Origin: Balamuthia mandrillaris
Taxonomy: Eukaryota; Discosea; Longamoebia; Balamuthiidae
Length of the DNA: 64,000 nucleotides
Direction: 5' to 3'
Assembly: GCA_031835245.1 (NCBI GenBank)
Contig: JAVKOQ010000019.1
Coordinates: forward strand, 141,501 to 205,500
The translations under genes were made by a program, and so were the position numbers. The notes under the pieces were generated by a model. That model did no database searches and had not been told where the DNA came from. It worked only from the letters and a program-made list of their open reading frames with translations. Every line of letters starts with the position of its first letter. Within the stretch, counting starts at the first letter, position 1. This document shows positions 56,467-64,000 of the stretch, one piece after another.

Positions 56467-56472
56467 AATAAA
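56467..56472 (+). terminator. AATAAA polyadenylation signal
   Basis: 45 bp after the type I membrane-protein stop, followed by a second AATAAA overlap. Confidence 0.55.
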
Positions 56473-56664
56473 ATAAAAACCGCATATTATTTATCCTGAG
56501 AATTGGGCTGGTTCACTCCTCCTGCAGCTCCTTCCCGCTTGTTGGACGTTCTTTACCGTTACCACACCTGCTGAGGAAGGTCAGCTGGAGCAACCAGTGC
56601 ACAATATCTGCACAAATGGTGGTCACCCAGTGTCGCAAAAGAAAAAAGTAAAAAGTAAGAAGAA

Positions 56665-58852
56665 ATGAGAGGAGTGTTTGCGGTCGGCCCTCCCTCGTTG
56701 GCGGCAGTGTCCACTTCGGCGCCGGCATGGAGGCCAACGACCTCGGGCCATCATGCTGTTGTTCTTGGGGGCGTCCGCTTCTTCCAACGCACAGCGACAA
56801 CAAGGCAACAGCTTTCACACTCCCGTTGCTTCACTTCCGCTGCTGTTGGATTCGACTTTGCCGGCAAGAAGAAGAAGAAGAAGAAGAAGAACCGAAGAAG
56901 CAAAGAAGAGGAAGAGGAGGAGGAGGAGGGGGAGGAAATCTTTCGTGTTCCGGATTCGTTCATTCAGAGGCATGGGCTGAGGGACAGCACTCACTTTGTT
57001 TCCGGTTGGAAGTTCCTCTCCAACTTTGAAAAGTATGAGGAGAAGAAGAAGAAAGAAGAAGCAAAGAAACAAAACAGACGAGACGTTGCTTCTTTTGAGG
57101 GTGACGAAGAAGAAGATGAAGAAGCCGAAGCAGAAGAACAAGAGGACGAGGTCGACGATAGCAGCAACCAACGGCGACCACTGGACAAAGAGAAGAGGAG
57201 AGAACGGAGAAGCAGAGCAAAAGAACATCTGCTTCTTCTCCCTTTTGATAAGGAGAAAGGCACGCTCACGTTGACGGTTGCTCGAGGCGGGGAGGAGAAG
57301 AAAGAGCGACTGCGGCTTGATGCTGTCCTCGTTTCAACCTTAAACCCAAGCCATGAGGACGAAGACGGAGAAGAAGAAGAAGAAGAAAAGGAAAAGAGGG
57401 AGATGAAGGGAGAAAAAGAAGCAGCAGCGGAAGAAGCAGATGGTGACAGAGGTAGAAGGAGCGTTAAAAGAAAGAAACTTGAGAAGAAGAAGCGAGGAAA
57501 ATACAAAGCAAATGAGGAAGAAGCTGAACAAGAAGAATCAGCGGAAGAAGAAGAAGAAGATCAACCGATGAGTATGAACGAACGAAGAAAGTATTACATG
57601 GACTTACTAATGGAAAAGCCAGCTAAGGTAAACACAGAAGAAGACGTAGAAGAGGAAAAAGAAGAAGATACAGAAGACAAACGATTGTTCTCCAGAACCA
57701 CCATTCAACGCAGCATTAAGGAAGGAAACGTGCGTGTGAACGGCGTTGTCGTGAAGAAAGCCAACTATAAACTGACCAAAGACGATGTTATCGTTTGGGA
57801 GCTGGACGAGCAGCAACGACTTTCTTTCGAAGATTTGCTTAACCATGAGGAGCAAAAGAGCCCCAACAACAAGAAAGAGAAGAGAATGCTACAAGAGGAG
57901 GAGGAGGCAAACATAGAAGAAGAAGAAATGAAGGTAATAGAAGAAGAAATGTTTGTGCAATTTGTCCCGGAAGATATCCCTTTGGCTGTTGTTCATGAAG
58001 ACGAAGACTTGGTGGTTATCAACAAAGCAGCCGGTATGCCCGTTCAGCCTTCTCCTGGTACTCTCTCTCTCTCTCTCTCTCTCGGTCTCTCTTCCTCCTT
58101 TCTCTTTATGCGGTTCGAATCGTTGCTCTCCTTTTCATATGATCTCATTCTCCACAGGCAAAACAAAGGGAACTCTCGTCAATGCTTTGCTTCATCACTA
58201 CGCTAGAGAAGGTCTTTCCACCGTGGATGGGCCGCTGCGACCGGGCATAGTTCATCGTCTGGACAAAGATACGAGTGGTTTGATGGTAATCGCCAAAACT
58301 AATGAAGCTCATCAGCACCTCAAACAACAGTTTCGTGATCGTTCTATCATGAAACGATACAAAGCTATAGTCGTTGGAAGGCCTTTAACTTCTGACGAAG
58401 GTGATGAAAACGAGACAACAGTCATTCGCAAACGGATAGAAAGGCATCCACGGCTCATTCAGAAGATGCAAGTGGTGAATGAGAAAGAAGCAGAAAGCGA
58501 ACGAGGCAAAGATGCCGTAACTGAATTCTCTGTGTTGGACAGCTGGCGGTGGTCGAACGTGTCTCTCTCGCTGCTCGACGTTCAGATTCACACAGGCAGA
58601 ATGCATCAGATACGAGTGCATCTCTCTTCTATCGGTCATCCTATCGTTGGCGATAAGCTCTACGCCAACAAGCAGAGCAAGAAAGTGGTCATGTCAACCC
58701 AAACAAAAGAACAAAAGCAACAGAGTCAGCTTCTTCTTGCTTCTACAGCTCTCTCAATGGTTCATCCGAGAACGGGACAGCGGATGAACTTCGAGATGCC
58801 TTTGCCGCCGCATATGAACGACTTTGTTCGTGCGACAAAGGCTTCTTCTTGA
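56665..58852 (+). CDS. RluA-family RNA pseudouridine synthase (RPUSD-like), probably mitochondrial
   Basis: Converts uridine to pseudouridine in rRNA, tRNA or mRNA. The first 60 residues are basic and Ser/Thr-rich (RFFQRTATTRQQLSHSRCFT), like a transit peptide. IFRVPDSFIQRHG starts the body. An S4-type RNA-binding segment is split: RLRLDAVLVSTL (about 57310), then a Glu/Lys-rich insert of about 120 residues, then SRTTIQRSIKEGNVRVNGVV and KLTKDDVIVWEL. The catalytic domain opens LAVVHEDEDLVVINKAAGMP, is interrupted by an intron (58058-58157, CT-rich), and continues GPLRPGIVHRLDKDTSGLMV; the Asp of HRLDKD is the nucleophile. QIHTGRMHQIRVHLSSIGHP is the C-terminal motif. Convergent with the LIM-RapGAP gene. 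Confidence 0.9.
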
Positions 58853-58977
58853 GATGATGTTTTGAAGTTTGTTTTTGATAGATAGATTCATTCCATTCAA
58901 AATACACAAAAACATGATAGTAAGCGAAGAAGTAGAAGAAGCTGAAGATGAAAAGAGCGACGCTGGTGCTATAGGTT

Positions 58978-61900
58978 TTAAGGAGAGATGTACTTTTGCA
59001 CAATCTCGCGCAGCAGTTCTTTGCGTGTCCTTCGGAGAGCAAAGCAAAACTGCTGTGCGTTCATTGCCCTTTGCTCCGCGTTTATCACTTTTATTGTGTT
59101 GAGTTCATATGAGACACGAAAACACATCATAAACAAAGAAAAAAAAAGAGAACTTACGTTTGGCAAGAAGAAACTCACGAAAGTCTTTGCCTTTGCTGAA
59201 AAGGGGAGGGTAAGGCAAGTAAGGTTCGTTGGGTCGCACTCCTTGCTTGCAAGCGAAGGCCACCCTATAGCGATCTCCTTCTGGCTGCACCACACAAAAC
59301 ACATCTTTTCACGCAAAGAGTTAAATAATATCCAGAGAGAGAAGAAAGCAAACACACGTACGATTAAACTGAGACTTTATGACTTCAGGATTGAATGGTT
59401 CGTTGTTGTCGCTGTCTCGAAAGACCACCAACACGACGTCGTTGCCGAGATGCCTCTTCCTCTCCACTTGTTGGGCGTCCGCAGTGGTGAATGGAATGTA
59501 GGTCGACACGTGGAACATGACCTCAAAGCCGTTGTAATCGGTGTAGATGGAATGTGTGCCGGTGAGGTTGTCGGTTACGTTTAAGCCGGCTCTGAACCTG
59601 TTCCATCCTTTCAAAGTTATTCTCTCACCGATTACCTCTAAAAACTCCTCAAAGGCTTCACTTCCTTTCTCTAAATAGGTGTTGCAAACAAACTATCAGC
59701 AACAAAACAAATGGCAGCAAAAAAGAAGGAGAGAAGAAGAAGAAGAAGAAGAAGAAGAAGAAGAAGAAGAAGAAGAAGAAGAAGAAGAAGAAGAAGAAGA
59801 AGAAGAAGAAGAACGAGAACAAGAAGAATAGTGTTACCATTAGTATACATTTCGTTTTCGGTGGTTTGACCATGTTTAGCGTACAGCACACCGAACTTAT
59901 AGTGGTTGGTGAACATCCGCCGCTCGTAGAGCACCAAGTCCTCCGACAACGTTCGTCCATTGAACCTAAAGCCTCTACCACCTTGTTTACTACTACCTCC
60001 TCCATCTTCCATTCCATACAGCCCTCCTTCGCTATCAAAGCTACCATCACCAGTTGGCAAACTTCCGGTCGAAGAAGAGGAATGGCTAACTCCTCCTCCC
60101 GAGTTGTTACTATTACTGCTACTACTGCTGCTGCTTCCTCCACCCATAAAACTCGTTCCAGCGAAGCTGTTTGCCAGAGAAGTTCCCCAAGCTTTCCATC
60201 CTGAAGCCACCGAAGATGTTCCTCCTCCGCTGCTTCCGCTTGTGCCACCGCCTCCTCCACTATTACCGCCTCCGCCAGCATTACTGTTGCTCCCTCCATT
60301 GCTGTTGTTATTGTTGTTATAGTTTTGGCTGCTGCTGGTCGTCTCTTTGACCTCCACAAACTTAACGTCCATGAGCTGGGGGTCCGCCTGCCTCAAAGCC
60401 TGTAGTTTCGCTCGCTTCGAGTCGGAGGCCACCTTCAGCAGGAACCGTTGGTCCCCTTTGACCGTCCTCACGATGGCTCTGTACATCCAAGCCTTCTTCC
60501 TCTTGCCCGGGCGTCGCTTGCCTTTACTCTCGATGGTGATGATAATGGGTCGGTTGGGATCATCGTAGCTCACCCAATGGTCCAATTCCAGCCCGGCCTC
60601 ATGGAAGTAGTCCTTGAAGGGGAGCACCAGGGAGGGACCCTTGGGGATGAGGATCTCCTCATTGGAATGTTCACCGCCAAACTCTCGCATGTAGCCCAGC
60701 ACGTCTGCTATCAATACTGGATCGCCTTCTGTTATCTTTGTCTGCATTCGTGCCGTCAGTCAGTCAACAAAGCAAGAAGACCGCAGAAGGCAGCATGAAG
60801 AGGTATGAGGAATAGGAAAACAAGAACGAACCTCTGCCCATTTAGCGCGCATAAAGTCCTGAGAATTATCCCACTCGCTCCAGGCCTCGTCCTCGTCACT
60901 TTCATCATCGCTGCTGGAGCTGGAGCTCATGTCAGCCAAGCTGTCCTTGTTGTTGCTGGAGTTGTTGCTGGAGTTGAGACTGGCGCTGCTGCCAATGTTG
61001 ATGAGCTTGTTCTTCAACTTCCTGGTGGAGAGGGACTTGAACGTTATCTTGCCGCTTCGCTTCTTCGTAGTTGAGGCAGAAGAGGTGGAGCGCTCGTCAT
61101 CAGAGGAAACACCATCCAACGTCACGGCGCTGGCGGCACGTTGCTCCATGGTAGGAGTTGAGCTGCCGCTGTTGCTGTCGGCATTTGTTGGAGTGTTCAT
61201 GGTCATCATTGCTCCCACAACGTTACCCTCGCTGTCCTCCGCGTTGTAATTCTCATCGGGCGAGCCTTGCAGCTCGGTGAGACTGATCTTGGAGGTGCCC
61301 TTGCTGACCTTCTTCCACGAGTCGCCCAACAGCATGCTCAACCTCCTTCCTGCTCTCGAGGCCGGATCCTCCTGTTTTCCCTCTCCTCCACTGCCATCCC
61401 CTCCACCGCCAACAGCAACATCCGAAGAAGCCACCGAAGGAAGGGCACCTGCCTCATTGCCCTCCTCAGAAGCCTGATCCCCTTCAGGAGTGTCAGAGTT
61501 GGACCTCTTCTGCCTGGCTCCCTGTCCCGAGGGAATATCGGCCGTGCTGGCTGATATCTTGTCCGCTCGTCGGATGCGTGTGGTGTGGTGCTTGTTGAAG
61601 GAGCGGGAGCGCTTCATCTTGGAGGCATTGGACGCCAGGGAGGGGGTATGGGAGTTACCTCCTACTCCCCCTCCGGAGCTACCAGCTGCGCCCATCATTG
61701 ACAGCGGTTGAGCATTGTGACGATGAGAAGGTCGAGCAGAGTTGGGGCCGGAAGAAGGAGGGGACTTCTTCTTATCCGCTCCGGATGAAGGCGAGGTCCC
61801 TCCTTCTTTATCACTGTTGTTGATGTTGTTGTGAAGACCGCTCAAAGCCGGAAGGTGAAAGCTGGTGGTGGAACCAGAAGAGGGCAACGAGGAGGAAAGG

Positions 61901-63262
61901 CCGAGCGGTAGAGGAGGGGCGTCTCTGTTTGCGGTGATAATGTCGTCGGGGAAGGAGGTGCCGCCCCCTGGCCCGCTCTTCTTGGACTGCAGCTTAAAGT
62001 CTCGCGGGCAGTAGGGTTGCCCTTTGTGAACGTACACCGGCTCTCCTACATCGATAGGTTTCTGTTTTGTTGCAACAAGTGTGCAGAGAACATAGGGTGT
62101 GAGCAAAGAAAAGAAGGAAGAAAGAAAAAGAAGAAAGCATAAAGAAGAAGAAGGGCAGAACAACAAGCAACAAAATAGAGAAAAATATCAAGGCTGAAGA
62201 TCGGAAAAGAATGACGAGAGAGAGAGAGAGGGAGAGAGAGAGAGAGAGAGAGAAGAGAGGAGAGAGAATACAAACCTCACAAACAACGCAGCAAAAGTGG
62301 TTGGGGTGCCAGTTCTTGCCCATGGCGGAGACGCAGCTGCCATCCGAGATGACCTGGTCGCACTTGGCGCAGCGGGGCATGAACGCGTTGTTAAAGTCCT
62401 TCTCGCAGTAGGCCTTGCCATCCTTCTCGCAAAAGGGGGTGTTCGGGTTGAACGTGCACTTGCACACGCAACAGAAAAAGTGCTCCGCATGCCTTTTGGT
62501 TGAGAAAGAAAAAGTATATTACTATAACTAATATATAAAAAGAACTCAAAACGATAAACAAGGAGAGAAAGGTTTCCTTCTGTAAGGAGGAGAGGGCACG
62601 CACCAATATTTGCCGAGAGCAACGATCTTGTCTTTGGTGATGGGCTTATCGCAGTGCGCACACTTGTCGCAGGTCCTCTCGTTGTGGCAGTCCCTGCAGT
62701 AGGCCTTGTCCTCCAGCACAAAGTAGTCCGTCAGTCGCTTTTTACAACCGCCACACTTAAAATGCTCTGGATGAAACGTTTTGTTCATTGCCTTTGTTGG
62801 TTTATGTTTGGGAAAGACGGTTCAGCAATGGATAGAGAACATGCCATAGAAAGGCACTCTTAAACAAACCTCTAAACGCTCTTTTCGTATCTCTTTTTTA
62901 CAGTAGGCACAAACGGGGCGTTTCTTCCTGTCGTCCTCTTTGTTGCTGCTGCTGTACCCCCGCTTGTCTGCTGCTCCTCCCCTCGGACTGATCAACGACA
63001 TCCCCGAAGTGGAAGAAGTAGGAGAGGAGGAGGGCAGTTGCAGCGAGGTCTTCTCTCCCCTCTCACCTCTTTCTATTTTATCGGACCCTGAGTTGTGTGT
63101 CGTGCTGGCCCTTCTCCTGTTAGGCCTTAGGGTGGCAGCCTTGTCGGAGGACAACCTCCTCTCTCGGCGGAGAATAGAGCTTTTGCTGAGCTGGCCAGAC
63201 GGTGAAGATGGGCCAGCGCTGAGGTACCCTTCATCTTCGGTGTCGCTGTCCTTTTTGTCCAT
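58978..63262 (-). CDS. LIM-domain RapGAP protein
   Basis: A GTPase-activating protein for Rap-type GTPases carrying three N-terminal LIM domains. The start ATG is at 63262 (MDKKDSDTEDEGYLSAGPSS), in an exon joined to an upstream 5' UTR exon. LIM-1: CAYCKKEI, HPEHFKCGGC, YCRDC. LIM-2: CAHCDKPI, HAEHFFCCVC, YCEKDF. LIM-3: CAKCDQVI, HPNHFCCVVC, YCPRDF. Between LIM and GAP lie a long Ser/Gly-rich segment (about 60850-61990) and a Gly/Ser-rich linker at 60090-60340. The RapGAP core is LVLYERRMFTNHYKFGVLYA, then GFEVMFHVSTYIPFTTADAQ and RKRHLGNDVVLVVFRDSD, whose Asn is the catalytic thumb of Rap1GAP. EPFNPEVIKSQFN follows. LIM domains often bind actin or adhesion partners, so a link to the cytoskeleton is plausible. 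Stop at 58978. Confidence 0.87.
59734..59812. repeat. (GAA)n trinucleotide repeat in RapGAP intron
   Basis: About 26 near-perfect AGA/GAA units, reading as (TTC)n in the sense direction of the minus-strand RapGAP gene. Confidence 0.9.
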
Positions 63263-63362
63263 GTGTTCAAAGTGCTTCTGTTTTCTGAAACGAGAAAATG
63301 GTGGAGTCAAAGCGTAGTATCAGTGTATTTGTTTTTAAATAAAGGTTGAGAGTATAAGTCTT

Positions 63363-63451
63363 ACCTAAGGGGTGCCTGAGCCAACCAAGAAATACTTTGC
63401 TGGTCTGCACTCGAAAGGAAAAAGAACACCAATGTTTCTCCCCCTTTTATA
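63363..63451 (-). promoter_or_regulatory. TATA box and spliced 5' leader of LIM-RapGAP
   Basis: TATAAAAG on the minus strand at 63444-63451. A donor GTAAGA at about 63363 follows a short leader exon ending CCCCTTAG. It joins the acceptor CGTTTCAG near 63298, 35 bp before the ATG. Confidence 0.55.
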
Positions 63452-64000
63452 CTCTTTCTGGGAAGCCGGAAGGAGGAACCGTCGGTCGCAGACTTTTTTT
63501 TTTTCAGTTGGCGTTGTCCCTTTATTTCAGTTGCCCGAAGGGACACCGCTCTCTTGTCCTCTCCCCTGTCTGTCGACACTGCAAAACAGTCGACGAAATG
63601 TTCTGCCAGCTCTCTCCTGTCCTCTCTCTATCTGTGGATCTTCGTTGTCGACAGATGTTTTTTCAGGACGACATGTCGCAAGATTGCAATGGAGATTTCG
63701 GTCGCCAAAAAATCGGCAAAAAAAGGGAACCGCGAAAAAAAGAAAAAAAGAAAGCAAAGCGCGCGTAGTCCACTACTCTTTTTCTTTCTGAAAGCCACGA
63801 GCCACACGCGCACCCGAGCCACGAACAGAGGGATCTCTCCTCTTCCTCACTGATTGGAGTTGGGTTTGTTTTCTTTCTTTTGCTTTGGCTGCTGCATGTT
63901 CTGTGTCTGATTGTGAGGTCTGATTTTCACTCTCAGTGATTTTTTTTTTGGGGGGATAGACGTCGAGACTATCGAAACTGTTTAACAAAAAATGAGCGAA
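63452..64000. other. Upstream flank of LIM-RapGAP; no gene seen
   Basis: Contains GTCGAC at 63572-63577 and 63589-63594, and TTGTCGACA at 63645-63653. T/A-rich runs follow. Open frames here look like shadows. Confidence 0.45.

Noticed and set aside
58100-58125. GGTTCGAATC as a tRNA T-loop
   Set aside because: No matching acceptor, D or anticodon stems; it lies in the RluA-gene intron. No tRNA or rRNA was seen in the window.
63361-63579. N-terminal extension of LIM-RapGAP upstream of the leader intron
   Set aside because: The upstream frame lacks an ATG, and a TATA box at 63444 lies inside it; the first ATG is at 63262.

Overview
This window is protist nuclear DNA. Genes lie close together on both strands, and most are split by spliceosomal introns. 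Pyrimidine-rich microsatellites are common in the introns, and AATAAA signals follow several genes. The gene content (RasGEF, RapGAP and LIM proteins, COMMD8, RBMX2/Ist3, a USP40-like protease, and an F-box protein with giant-virus-like GCPW ankyrin repeats) suggests a free-living amoebozoan, perhaps of the Acanthamoeba/Balamuthia lineage. That placement is inference.

Layout, left half. A minus-strand USP40-like deubiquitinase runs off the left edge (1-5279). It is followed by an intronless F-box/ankyrin gene (5623-7152, +), a ZTP29/ZupT-like ZIP metal transporter (7186-8946, -), MYBBP1A/Pol5 (9257-14419, -), a CYP152-type fatty-acid peroxygenase P450 (14656-16532, -), an F-box/MORN protein (17330-19207, +), a probable mitochondrial HSP20 (19693-20550, +), a type I membrane protein (21026-22474, +), a decayed TnpB/Fanzor fragment (22740-22880, -), a small unknown gene, an ECHDC3-like enoyl-CoA hydratase (23776-25092, +), a TPR protein (25179-26993, -), COMMD8 (27311-28357, -), a Cys/Met-metabolism PLP enzyme (28452-30650, +), RBMX2 (30663-31586, -), a small basic-protein gene (31823-32200, -) and a secreted Gly/Pro-rich protein (32596-33930, +).

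Layout, right half. Three paralogous genes of about 5 kb (34350-39169 +, 39400-44446 +, 48537-53717 -) encode large RasGEF proteins. Each has a RasGEF-N/REM region, a CDC25 RasGEF catalytic domain and two tandem V4R-type domains. Both V4R domains keep the spacing of the zinc ligands of bacterial aromatic-sensing regulators (MopR/DmpR/XylR). All three genes also share an AT-AC, U12-type intron at the same codon. Between the second and third copies lie a membrane-anchored geranylgeranyl-reductase-type flavoenzyme, a small unknown gene and a relic of a RasGEF 3' exon. The window ends with a second type I membrane protein sharing a TVNF C-terminus with the first (54469-56422, +), a RluA-type pseudouridine synthase (56665-58852, +) and a LIM-RapGAP protein (58978-63262, -).

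How they may work together. Three RasGEFs and one RapGAP make the right half rich in Ras/Rap regulators. The V4R tails suggest Ras activation gated by an intracellular small molecule, a hypothesis that has not been tested. The remaining genes are mostly housekeeping. Exon junctions were inferred by eye from GT-AG or AT-AC signals and frame continuity, so some joins are approximate.
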